A DNA stretch of 12,770 nucleotides, taken from assembly GCA_038532435.1 (NCBI GenBank), contig JBCBAP010000085.1, positions 1 to 12,770 on the forward strand, in the 5' to 3' direction. Numbering within the stretch: position 1 is the stretch's first letter; the number at the start of each line of letters is the position of its first letter. The notes beneath the pieces are model-generated. The model was not told the DNA's origin. It searched no databases and worked only from the letters and a program-made list of their open reading frames with translations. The DNA is from JBCBAP01 sp038532435 (GTDB taxonomy: Bacteria > Pseudomonadota > Alphaproteobacteria > Rhodobacterales > Rhodobacteraceae). The position numbers and the translations under genes were made by a program. Below are positions 1 to 6,256 of this stretch, in pieces.

Positions 1-611
1 TGGACCAGATCACGGAGTTCGCGAAGAACTACTTCGTGCCCGATGACGGGCTCGAAGCCTTCCCCGGGGATGAGCGCGAGGCGAAGCTGTCCGACAATTT
101 CCCCGAAAACAACGGCGCCGGTGCGCCGGACCTCAGCCTGATGGCGAAGGCCCGCGCAGGGTTCCACGGCCCCTCCGGCACGGGGATCAACCAGCTCCTG
201 AAGGGGATGGGCGGACCGGAGTACATCAAGGCCCTCCTCGAGGGCTATCAGGACACCCCGGAATGCGCGCTCGATTCCACGATCGACGGCGTCTACAACG
301 CGGTGTTCCCGAACGGTGGTTTCCCGGACGAGTGCAAGTACGAGGATGGCACCCACAAGGTGCCCGGATCCTGGATCTCCATGTCCCAGCCTCTCTGGGG
401 TGAGGATGTGGAGTACATGGATGGCACCGAGGCGACCATCGAACAGCAGGCAGCGGACGTGTCTGCGTTCCTGATGTGGACCGCCGAGCCAAAAATGACC
501 CAGCGCAAGCAGGCCGGTCTGACCGGCGTTGTGATCCTCGGCTTCCTGACCGTGCTGCTGTACCTGACCAATAAGAAGCTCTGGTACAACGTCAAGCACC
601 GTACGAAGTAA
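1..611 (+). CDS. petC: Cytochrome c1 of the bc1 complex, C-terminal part (5' end outside window)
   Basis: Membrane-anchored c-type cytochrome of ubiquinol:cytochrome c oxidoreductase, which passes electrons from the Rieske protein to cytochrome c on the periplasmic side. The reading frame is open from base 3, and the heme-binding CXXCH lies upstream of the window. Visible: the WISMSQPL segment, whose Met (381-383) should be the second axial heme ligand; the family segment around DVSAFLMWTAEP before the anchor; and one C-terminal membrane helix (GVVILGFLTVLLYLTNKK) followed by a basic cytoplasmic tail. Cys codons at 264-266 and 333-335 are 23 residues apart, matching the Cys144-Cys167 disulfide known in Rhodobacter cytochrome c1. 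This places the organism near Rhodobacterales. The gene is normally last in petABC, and the terminator right behind it agrees with that. Confidence 0.96.
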   Translation, partial: DQITEFAKNYFVPDDGLEAFPGDEREAKLSDNFPENNGAGAPDLSLMAKARAGFHGPSGTGINQLLKGMGGPEYIKALLEGYQDTPECALDSTIDGVYNAVFPNGGFPDECKYEDGTHKVPGSWISMSQPLWGEDVEYMDGTEATIEQQAADVSAFLMWTAEPKMTQRKQAGLTGVVILGFLTVLLYLTNKKLWYNVKHRTK

Positions 612-634
612 CACGCACCTTAAGATCCCTTGAA

Positions 635-660
635 GGCCGGGCCCAGCGCCCGGCCTTTTT
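635..660 (+). terminator. Intrinsic terminator of the petC operon
   Basis: A perfect 8-bp GC stem (GGCCGGGC at 635-642 and GCCCGGCC at 648-655) with a 5-base CCAGC loop runs directly into five T residues (656-660). It begins 23 bases after the cytochrome c1 stop codon and separates that operon from the promoter of the next unit. Confidence 0.9.
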
Positions 661-680
661 CGTTGCGCCTGCCTCTTGTA

Positions 681-686
681 TATAAT
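681..686 (+). promoter_or_regulatory. Candidate -10 box for the nitroreductase-marR unit
   Basis: The hexamer TATAAT is a perfect -10 consensus. No good -35 stands 16-18 bases upstream (the nearest candidates, around 657-664, are poor). It overlaps the left arm of the palindrome at 683-720, so a start point 6-8 bases downstream would lie inside the operator. The weak -35 suggests low promoter strength, a factor-dependent promoter, or that the box is fortuitous in AT-rich operator DNA. Confidence 0.45.
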
Positions 687-720
687 GCGATATCGTACTA
701 TATAGTTCGATATCGCATTA
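683..720 (+). promoter_or_regulatory. 38-bp near-perfect palindrome, probable operator for the downstream MarR regulator
   Basis: Arms TAATGCGATATCG (683-695) and CGATATCGCATTA (708-720) are exact reverse complements. The centre ACTATATAGT (697-706) is itself palindromic. Only the pair 696/707 (T and T) breaks symmetry, so 36 of 38 bases are symmetric. The sequence also holds two smaller palindromes, CGATATCG at 688-695 and 708-715, 20 bp apart or about two helical turns. It lies between the TATAAT box and the ribosome binding site (GGAG, 723-726) of the nitroreductase gene. A MarR-family gene is the second gene of the same unit, so autorepression is the simplest reading. That this protein binds here is inferred. 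Confidence 0.72.
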
Positions 721-733
721 ATGGAGATCGAAC

Positions 734-1837
734 ATGGCAGTTTCCCGTCGCAACGCCCTCCGCCTGATCGGCGGCGGCACCATCCTCGCCGCAACCGCAG
801 CCGGTGGGTTCCTGAGCACACGAACGCCATCCCGCGCACTTGCGCCCTGGGACGCAGCGGGACTTGGTGATGACCCGCGCAGACGCGCGCTTTCCTACGC
901 CATCCTGTCGCCCAATCCCCACAACCGGCAGCCTTGGCTGGCGGACCTGTCTGAGGCGGACACGGTGATCCTCCACCGCGATCCAGAGCGGACATTGCCA
1001 GAGACCGATCCGTTCGCCCGACAGCTCACCATCGGCATGGGCTGCTTCCTCGAAACCCTCGTGATTGCGGCGGCGGAGGATGGATATGCGGTGGAGCTCG
1101 ACCTGTTCCCGGAGGGGGACGACGGCCCGGTCGCCATCGCACGCTTTTCCCCCGGGGCGACGGCGGATCCGCTCATGGCGCAAGTGCTTCACCGCCGGTC
1201 CTGCAAGGAGCCGTTCGACCCGTCGCCGGTGCCCGACACCCTTGCAGCGGACCTTGCGCCTTATGCGACGATCCTGCGGGATCCCGATCGGGTCGCTGCC
1301 CTGCGGGACCTCACCTGGGAGGCGTGGCTCGTCGAAACCAACACCCCCCGGACCATGAAGGAAAGCGTGGACCTGATGCGCTTCGGAAGGGCGGAGATCG
1401 AGGCGAACCCGGACGGGATCGACCTCGGCGGCCCGTTCCTGGAATCGCTCCAGCTCTTCGGATTGATGAACCGGGACACGCAGATCGACACGACCAGCGC
1501 CAGCTTTCAGGAGGGGGTCAGGATCTACGATGAGATGCTGAACGCGACGCCCGCCTACGCGGTGCTGACCACCGCCGGCAACTCCCGCAAGGATCAGATC
1601 GCCGCCGGCCGTCGCTGGATGCGGCTGAACCTCAAGACCACCGAGCTTGGCCTCGCGCTGCACCCGGTCAGCCAGACCCTTCAGGAGTTCGCGGAGATGG
1701 CACCGCTCCATGCGCGGGCCCATGAGATGCTTGCCAACCCGGGTGAGACCGTTCAAATGCTCGGGCGCCTCGGCTACGGCCCCGAGGTTCCACGCTCCCC
1801 CCGCTGGCCGCTGGAGACCCGCATCACGCATGGATAG
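734..1837 (+). CDS. Tat-exported nitroreductase-like protein of the Acg family
   Basis: 367 residues. The N terminus (SRRNALRLIGGG followed by an Ala/Gly-rich hydrophobic stretch, residues 4-27) reads as a twin-arginine signal, so the protein is probably exported folded with its flavin. Nitroreductase-fold motifs are NPHNRQPW (61-68, equivalent to the HNTQPW element near FMN), the RRSCKEPF segment (154-161) and GLALHPVSQ (306-314), an order matching Acg-type FMN proteins. Mycobacterial Acg is about 330 residues and is thought to bind FMN without classical nitroreductase activity, so the substrate here is unknown. The start is set by GGAG seven bases upstream. The last 8 bases overlap the MarR gene, which suggests translational coupling. 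Expression is probably controlled by the palindrome at 683-720. Family assignment is fairly sure; function is not. Confidence 0.85.
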   Translation: MAVSRRNALRLIGGGTILAATAAGGFLSTRTPSRALAPWDAAGLGDDPRRRALSYAILSPNPHNRQPWLADLSEADTVILHRDPERTLPETDPFARQLTIGMGCFLETLVIAAAEDGYAVELDLFPEGDDGPVAIARFSPGATADPLMAQVLHRRSCKEPFDPSPVPDTLAADLAPYATILRDPDRVAALRDLTWEAWLVETNTPRTMKESVDLMRFGRAEIEANPDGIDLGGPFLESLQLFGLMNRDTQIDTTSASFQEGVRIYDEMLNATPAYAVLTTAGNSRKDQIAAGRRWMRLNLKTTELGLALHPVSQTLQEFAEMAPLHARAHEMLANPGETVQMLGRLGYGPEVPRSPRWPLETRITHG

Positions 1838-2282
1838 CGACGCCCGAGCCACCTATTTCGCGCTCTTCAACGAAATCGGCATCATCAGCCAGCTCAGCCG
1901 GGCAAAGATGGAGGCGAGCCTGCCGGACGGGCTCGTGCTTCCCCATTTCTCCGTCATCAACCACCTGATCCGCGTGAAGGACGGGCGCACCCCACTCGAG
2001 CTTGCCACAGCGTTTCAGGTGCCCAAGACCACAATGTCCCACACCCTCGCGGGACTGGAAAAGCATGGCCTCATCGAGATGCGGCCGAATCTGAAGGATG
2101 GCCGCAGCAAACGGGCCTGGCTGACCGAGGCGGGTCAGCGGTTTCGGGACGGAGCCATTGCGGCGATGGGGCCGGATTTCGGGTTTCTCGCAGAGGCTTT
2201 CCCGCCGGACCGGGTGGCGGAGATCCTCCCCCACCTGCGCGCCCTGCGTGAAGTCATGGACCGGGAGCGCGATCCGGACTGA
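1830..2282 (+). CDS. MarR-family transcriptional regulator
   Basis: 150 residues, a normal MarR length. A dimerisation helix leads into a winged helix-turn-helix (about residues 37-100). The recognition helix is near VPKTTMSHTLAGLEKHGLI (64-82), and the wing has the classic MarR pattern around KDGRSKRAWLTEAG (89-102), with Asp90 and Arg92 as in the DGR signature. ATG 1830 is preferred because the fold starts there and it overlaps the nitroreductase stop (ATGGATAG), the arrangement of a coupled pair; upstream in-frame codons would lie deep in the neighbouring gene. It probably represses its own operon through the palindrome at 683-720. MarR proteins usually respond to phenolic ligands or thiol oxidation. 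No Cys is present, so a thiol switch is unlikely. Confidence 0.93.
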   Translation: MDSDARATYFALFNEIGIISQLSRAKMEASLPDGLVLPHFSVINHLIRVKDGRTPLELATAFQVPKTTMSHTLAGLEKHGLIEMRPNLKDGRSKRAWLTEAGQRFRDGAIAAMGPDFGFLAEAFPPDRVAEILPHLRALREVMDRERDPD

Positions 2283-2287
2283 AGAAC

Positions 2288-2315
2288 GGTTTACACCCGC
2301 CGGGATCGTGTTACC
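2288..2315 (+). promoter_or_regulatory. Imperfect dyad upstream of the DUF1636 gene (possible operator)
   Basis: GGTTTACAC (2288-2296) and GTGTTACC (2308-2315) form an imperfect inverted repeat: ACAC pairs with GTGT, and an outer GGT pairs with ACC around a mismatch and a bulged T. It occupies the 63-base gap between marR and the DUF1636 gene. No regulator family is recognised and it is not like the MarR palindrome. It may be chance. Confidence 0.22.
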
Positions 2316-2345
2316 TCCGCGAGAAGCGAAGCACATGAGGGCCCC

Positions 2346-2702
2346 ATGACCACGATCACCGTCTGCACCACCTGCCGCGTTCCCGAGAAGCGAGAGGCGA
2401 AGGAAGGCGATCCCTGCGGGGAGGCGATGCTTGCGGCTGTCGAACGTGCGGCCGAGGGCAGCGCTGTCTCGGTCCGGGGCACTGCCTGCCTGATGGGCTG
2501 CGAGCACGGGTGCAACGTCGCGATCTCCGACGAGGGAAAGTTAAGCTACGTGCTCGGCAACTTCTCCCCTGTCGCGGAGGATGCGGAAGGTCTCGTCGCA
2601 TACGCGGAAGGGCACGCGGCCAGCGAGACGGGCGCGGTGCCCTACCGCGAATGGCCGCAGGCCGTGAAAGGCCATTTCATCGCCCGCATGCCCCCGCTCT
2701 AG
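2346..2702 (+). CDS. DUF1636 small cysteine-rich, probable metal/Fe-S binding protein
   Basis: 118 residues. It carries CTTC near the N terminus (Cys7, Cys10), Cys24, and a cluster CLMGCEHGC (Cys48, Cys52, Cys56), as in the DUF1636 family of predicted metal-binding proteins. The spacing resembles thioredoxin-like [2Fe-2S] ferredoxins, which suggests a redox or metal-carrier role in the cytoplasm. No signal peptide is seen. GAGG lies five bases before the ATG. DUF1636 genes are often found beside cobW/cobN in alphaproteobacteria; here the gene instead faces cobQ head-on, and the two stop codons share CTAG at 2699-2702. A link to cobalt handling or corrin redox steps is inferred from neighbours only. 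Confidence 0.8.
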   Translation: MTTITVCTTCRVPEKREAKEGDPCGEAMLAAVERAAEGSAVSVRGTACLMGCEHGCNVAISDEGKLSYVLGNFSPVAEDAEGLVAYAEGHAASETGAVPYREWPQAVKGHFIARMPPL

Positions 2703-4144
2703 CGCGCCGTCGCGATCAGCGCTTCCACATCCAGATGCGCCTCGCAATGGTCCGCAAGGTGGTCGAGCGTGATGGCCACGTCGGCCCCGTAAGAGGCCGC
2801 GGCCGGAACGCCGCGTGAGGCGAGGAAGGCGTGGCGGAATGCGTCACTGGTGAAGGCACCATGCAGATAGGTGCCCATGATCCGCCCGTCTGCGGACATT
2901 GCCCCCTCCGGACGGTCGTCGATGCGGGCAAACGGACGTTCCCGATCCGGGCCATCGCTGCGTCCGATATGGATTTCATAGCCCTCGATCTCGGTCTCCG
3001 TCGCCGTGTGGACGCCCCGAACGCGGGTCAGGCGCTTGTCCGGCACCATGTCCGTCTCGATGTCGAGCAGCCCGAGGCCCGGTGTTTCCCCCGCGGGCCC
3101 CTCGATACCCTCCGGATCCCGGATCACATGGCCGAGCATCTGGTACCCGCCGCAAATGCCGAGAACGGCGCCACCGCGCCGCACATGGGCTGCGAGATCG
3201 ATGTCCCAGCCCTGCTCCCTGAGAAACGCAAGATCTCCACGGGTCGATTTCGAACCGGGCAACAGGATGAGATCCGCATCTCCGGGCAGCGCCTCTCCCG
3301 CGCGGGTCATGGTGAGCCGCACCTCGGGCTCGAGCGCCAGAGGGTCGAGGTCATCGAAGTTCGCGATGCGCGCGAGGACCGGGCAGGCAACGTGGAACCC
3401 TCCATCCCCCGCCGACCCGCCGAGATCCAGCGCGTCCTCCGCGGGCAGCTTGTGCGCCTCGGAAAACCACGGCACGACGCCGAAGCCGCGCCACCCGGTT
3501 TGTTTCCCAACGAGGTGGTAGCCATCGTCAAAAAGCCTCGGATCGCCCCTGAACTTGTTGATCGCGAACCCCGCGATCATCGCCGCATCCTCCGGATCGA
3601 GCACCGCCTTCGTTCCCACGAGCTGGGCGATCACCCCGCCCCGATCGATATCGCCGACGAGCAGGACGGGGACGTCAGCCGCCCGGGCAAATCCCATGTT
3701 GGCGATGTCGCCCACCCGCAAATTGACCTCGGCAGGGCTCCCCGCCCCCTCCACCAGCACGATGTCACAGCCCGATTTCAACCGTGCGAAGCTCTCGAGC
3801 ACCGGAGCCATCAGCGTCGGCTTGAGCGCCGCATACTCCCGCGCGCGGACGGTCGTGAGACGCTTTCCCTGCACCACCACCTGGGAGCCGGTCTCACTCT
3901 CCGGTTTGAGCAGTACCGGGTTCATGTCCGTGTGGGGCTCTACCCCGCAGGCCAGCGCCTGCAACGCCTGTGCGCGCCCGATCTCTCCCCCATCGACGGT
4001 GACGGCGGCATTGTTGGACATGTTTTGCGGCTTGAAGGGCCGCACGCGCAATCCACGCCGGAAAAGCGCCCGGCAGAGGCCCGCGACAAGCATCGACTTG
4101 CCCACGTTGGAGCCCGCCCCCTGGATCATCAGTGCCCGGGTCAC
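2699..4144 (-). CDS. cobQ: Cobyric acid synthase (glutamine-hydrolysing)
   Basis: 481 residues, the usual CobQ size. It amidates side chains b, d, e and g of adenosylcobyrinic acid a,c-diamide with glutamine and ATP. The N-terminal dethiobiotin-synthetase-like domain starts with the P-loop variant GAGSNVGKS (9-17) and has KPQNMSNN (38-45) and VEGAGSPAE (131-139). The C-terminal class I glutaminase-like domain has the nucleophile Cys331 in LGICGGYQMLG and His428 in GTYLHGAF. The GTG start at 4144 is chosen because the homology begins there and the codon overlaps the hydrolase stop as GTGA (4141-4144). The frame stays open further upstream only as a shadow inside the hydrolase gene. It is third in a cobO-HAD-cobQ unit. 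Confidence 0.96.
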   Translation of the reverse strand: MTRALMIQGAGSNVGKSMLVAGLCRALFRRGLRVRPFKPQNMSNNAAVTVDGGEIGRAQALQALACGVEPHTDMNPVLLKPESETGSQVVVQGKRLTTVRAREYAALKPTLMAPVLESFARLKSGCDIVLVEGAGSPAEVNLRVGDIANMGFARAADVPVLLVGDIDRGGVIAQLVGTKAVLDPEDAAMIAGFAINKFRGDPRLFDDGYHLVGKQTGWRGFGVVPWFSEAHKLPAEDALDLGGSAGDGGFHVACPVLARIANFDDLDPLALEPEVRLTMTRAGEALPGDADLILLPGSKSTRGDLAFLREQGWDIDLAAHVRRGGAVLGICGGYQMLGHVIRDPEGIEGPAGETPGLGLLDIETDMVPDKRLTRVRGVHTATETEIEGYEIHIGRSDGPDRERPFARIDDRPEGAMSADGRIMGTYLHGAFTSDAFRHAFLASRGVPAAASYGADVAITLDHLADHCEAHLDVEALIATAR

Positions 4145-4758
4145 AGCAGCCCGTTGCGGCTGAGGAGCTTTTCGAGATCGCCTCGCGCGTTCTCGTGGAG
4201 GTAGAAGGCCTGCCAGCCGCGTTTGCGGGCCGCATCCACGTTGCGCAGCAGATCGTCGACCAACAGGATCCGTCGGGCGGGCAGGCCGGACCATGTCTCG
4301 ATCACCTCGAAGAACCCTCCATCGGGTTTGGCAACGCCCATGGGACCGGCGGCAAAGATACGCTCCACCCGCCCGCGATACCCCATATCGTCCATGATGT
4401 AGGCAGCCCTGCGCGCCTCGTTGTTCGTGGCAATCACGGAACGGCAGGTCACCCGATCGAGCAGCCCCCCAACCTCCGCACAGGGGTGTGCGTCCTTCTC
4501 GAACCAGTAGGCGAGAAATGCATCCGCCGTGGGCGCCCCCTCCTGCGTGGTCAGCCACTCCGCAACCAGATCCCGCAGATCGCAGCGCCCGACCAGCACA
4601 TCGGCGAACCGCCCGGACCCGAACATGAAGCTTTGAAACGCGTTGAAGGACAGGCCCAGATCCGCCTCGAACCTGTCCGCCCAGACGAACCTGCCCTCCA
4701 CGATGTTGCGGTTCAGCACACCATCGAAGTCCCATGCGATCAGCGCGATGTCGCTCAG
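4141..4758 (-). CDS. HAD-superfamily hydrolase between cobO and cobQ, apparent CTG start
   Basis: 205 residues if started at CTG 4758. All four HAD motifs are present. Motif I is WDFDGVLN (Asp10 nucleophile, Asp12 acid/base); motif II is the Thr in ATNNEA (Thr111); motif III is Lys144 in AKPDGG; motif IV is LLVDDLLRNVDAA (Asp168, Asp169 for Mg). A helical cap lies between motifs I and II, as in subfamily I phosphatases. The in-frame GTG at 4719 would delete motif I, so it cannot be the start of an active enzyme. The frame is closed by TGA at 4762-4764, and no ATG, GTG or TTG lies between. CTG 4758 gives a 4-base overlap (CTGA) with the cobO stop and has a G-rich stretch (4766-4771) seven bases before it. 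Substrate unknown; a phosphatase step in B12 lower-loop synthesis is only a guess from position. Confidence 0.85.
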   Translation of the reverse strand: MSDIALIAWDFDGVLNRNIVEGRFVWADRFEADLGLSFNAFQSFMFGSGRFADVLVGRCDLRDLVAEWLTTQEGAPTADAFLAYWFEKDAHPCAEVGGLLDRVTCRSVIATNNEARRAAYIMDDMGYRGRVERIFAAGPMGVAKPDGGFFEVIETWSGLPARRILLVDDLLRNVDAARKRGWQAFYLHENARGDLEKLLSRNGLL

Positions 4759-5378
4759 AACTCAACCCCCGCCTGCGCCTTCACCCCGGACCGGAACGGA
4801 TGCTTGAGCAGCTCCATCTCGGTCGCGAGATCCGCAATCTCCAGCATCTCATCCTTCGCGTTGCGCCCGGTGAGGACCACATGGGTCATCTCCGGTTTGT
4901 TGGCGGTCAGCCAGCCCGCGACCTCGCCCGCATCGATATAGTCGTAGCGCAGGGCGATGTTGATCTCATCGAGCAGCACCATGCGGTTTCGGGGATCGAG
5001 GATCAGCTCCTGCGCCTTGGCCCAGGCCGCCTGCGCCATCTCAATGTCCCGGGACTTGTCCTGCGTCTCCCAGGTGAAGCCTTCACCCATCGTGTGAAAC
5101 TGGCAGAGATCGGAAAAATGGCGCGCGATCAGGTCCCGTTCCCCGGTGCCCATGCCCCCTTTGATGAACTGCACGACGGCGCAGGGCATACCGTGGGCGA
5201 TGCAGCGGAAGATCATGCCGAACGCGGCGGAGGATTTGCCCTTGCCCTTGCCGGTGTGGACGATCACGAGCCCCTTCTCCACGGTCTTGGTCGCCATGAT
5301 CTTGTCCCGCGCGACCTTCTTCTTGGCCATCTTCGCGTTGTGGCGGTCGGCGTCTGCCGGGGCGGCCGGATCGGTCAT
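4755..5378 (-). CDS. cobO: Cob(I)yrinic acid a,c-diamide adenosyltransferase
   Basis: 207 residues, the CobO/BtuR/CobA family size. It transfers the 5'-deoxyadenosyl group of ATP to the reduced cobalt of the corrin. Residues 41-50 form the P-loop HTGKGKGKSS. VVQFIKGGMGTGE (68-80), the Walker-B-like LLDEIN (135-140, Asp137-Glu138) and LTGRNAKDEMLEIADLATEM (169-188) are all typical. ATG 5378 is chosen because GAGGTG stands five bases upstream and the family N terminus fits; an upstream ATG at 5441 has no support. First gene of the cobO-HAD-cobQ unit. No B12 riboswitch lies upstream (no B12 box in 5379-5570). A weak promoter candidate is TTGAAC (5494-5499, minus strand) with GATGAC 17 bases later. 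Confidence 0.96.
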   Translation of the reverse strand: MTDPAAPADADRHNAKMAKKKVARDKIMATKTVEKGLVIVHTGKGKGKSSAAFGMIFRCIAHGMPCAVVQFIKGGMGTGERDLIARHFSDLCQFHTMGEGFTWETQDKSRDIEMAQAAWAKAQELILDPRNRMVLLDEINIALRYDYIDAGEVAGWLTANKPEMTHVVLTGRNAKDEMLEIADLATEMELLKHPFRSGVKAQAGVEF

Positions 5379-5570
5379 GGGAACACCTCGCTGTTTCGTG
5401 TCGCGGAAGGGCAGAGTGCGTCGCCCGCGCCAGGGGTGCAAGGGCAGAGGCGGCTGCGGCGGGAAAAGAAGTCATCGGACGCAGGAATAGAAGGTTCAAC
5501 CGGGCGTTGTAGGGGAGGCGACGCACGAATGCGCCGCCGCGACACCTCAGACACAGGAGTTCGGACCACC

Positions 5571-6161
5571 ATGGCAACCTATTTTTCCCGTATCCGCGCA
5601 GGGATCGACCCAGCCCCCTTCCTTGCGGAGATCGCGTCGGTCGATGGCGCATGGGACGCGTCCACCGGGCGACAGGACAAGATCGCCGTCCAACGGGAGG
5701 CGATGGCCATCCCCCTGCGGGGCCTGCGAAAGTCGGCGATCGGGGGCCGCGCCCGAAGGGACGTGCACGAAAGCCGCTGGACCACTGGCTCGAAGGCCTA
5801 TCGGCGCGCGCGGGAGTTTCTGAGCGCCGTCGCAGACAGCCTCGACAGCCTGCCCGGCCGGGCCAAGATCGTCTGCCTGCCCGCTGGCCGCCGGGTTTAC
5901 CCCCATATCGACCGGGGCGCCTACTACCGTCTGCGCAACCGCTACCACTTCATCCTGAAGTCCCGCCATGGATCCTGGATGAAAGCGGCAGACGAGGAGG
6001 TGCGCATGCAGGAGGGCGAGCTCTGGTGGTTTGACAATAACCAGATGCACGAGGCCTTCAACGACGGGGACGAGGACAGGATCCACATGATCTTCGACCT
6101 CCTCCCGCGGGAGCGGGCGTCGGAGGCATTCTCCGGCGCAGCCTCAAGCGCGGTCGCCTGA
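5571..6161 (+). CDS. Aspartyl/asparaginyl beta-hydroxylase-like Fe(II)/2-oxoglutarate dioxygenase
   Basis: 196 residues, a compact single-domain member. The double-stranded beta-helix motifs are visible: PHIDRGAYYRLRNRYHFIL (111-129), with His112 and Asp114 as likely iron ligands, and WWFDNNQMHEAFNDGDEDRIHMIFDLL (152-178), with His160 as the distal iron ligand and Arg170, ten residues later, placed to bind 2-oxoglutarate. In animal AspH the Asp of the HXD is replaced, but here it is kept. ATG 5571 follows AGGAG (5555-5559) at a rather long 11-base spacing; an in-frame ATG at 5529 would add 14 arginine-rich residues and cannot be excluded. It is divergent from cobO with about 190 bases between them. 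The substrate (a protein side chain or a small molecule) cannot be told. Confidence 0.85.
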   Translation: MATYFSRIRAGIDPAPFLAEIASVDGAWDASTGRQDKIAVQREAMAIPLRGLRKSAIGGRARRDVHESRWTTGSKAYRRAREFLSAVADSLDSLPGRAKIVCLPAGRRVYPHIDRGAYYRLRNRYHFILKSRHGSWMKAADEEVRMQEGELWWFDNNQMHEAFNDGDEDRIHMIFDLLPRERASEAFSGAASSAVA

Positions 6162-6167
6162 GCAAAA

Positions 6168-6205
6168 CGGGGCGGGCGATGGGGCATCCGCGCCCCGTCG
6201 CCCCG
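6168..6205 (+). terminator. GC-rich hairpin after the dioxygenase gene, weak terminator or attenuating hairpin
   Basis: GATGGGGC (6178-6185) pairs with GCCCCGTC (6192-6199) across a 6-base loop. CGGGGC (6168-6173) pairs with GCCCCG (6200-6205) around a 4-base bulge, giving a stem of about 14 pairs starting seven bases after the stop codon. No T tract follows, so it is not a classical intrinsic terminator. Confidence 0.35.
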
Positions 6206-6256
6206 GCGCCGCCGTTGTGCTACACTTGGCGCAACGCCGCAGCAAGGAGGCACCTC

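Noticed and set aside
698..1852. A 384-codon open frame on the minus strand under the nitroreductase gene
   Set aside because: Antisense shadow that runs into the operator palindrome and has no motifs. The plus-strand gene is supported by a Tat signal, nitroreductase motifs and an RBS.
3643..3652. CGATATCG inside cobQ, same core as the MarR operator
   Set aside because: A single 8-mer within coding sequence and without the flanking palindrome. Expected by chance.
2831..4204. A 457-codon open frame on the plus strand across cobQ
   Set aside because: Shadow of cobQ. The translation is rich in Arg/His/Pro with no family motif, and there is no ribosome binding site.
4145..4765. N-terminal extension of cobQ to give a 688-residue protein
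   Set aside because: The extension is an out-of-frame reading of the HAD hydrolase gene, and CobQ homology starts at the GTG at 4144.
5407..5449. Direct repeat AAGGGCAGAG at 5407-5416 and 5440-5449
   Set aside because: Only 10 bp, two copies, in GC-rich intergenic DNA. This is compatible with chance and has no link to a known site.
5460..5482. Possible degenerate third copy of the dispersed repeat (minus strand CTTCTTTTCCCGCCG)
   Set aside because: The likeness is short and lacks the ATATCCCC core and the second end block, so it is not called.
5379..5570. A second B12 riboswitch upstream of cobO
   Set aside because: No B12 box and no AGGGAA/CTGTAGCCGC core could be found on the minus strand in this gap.
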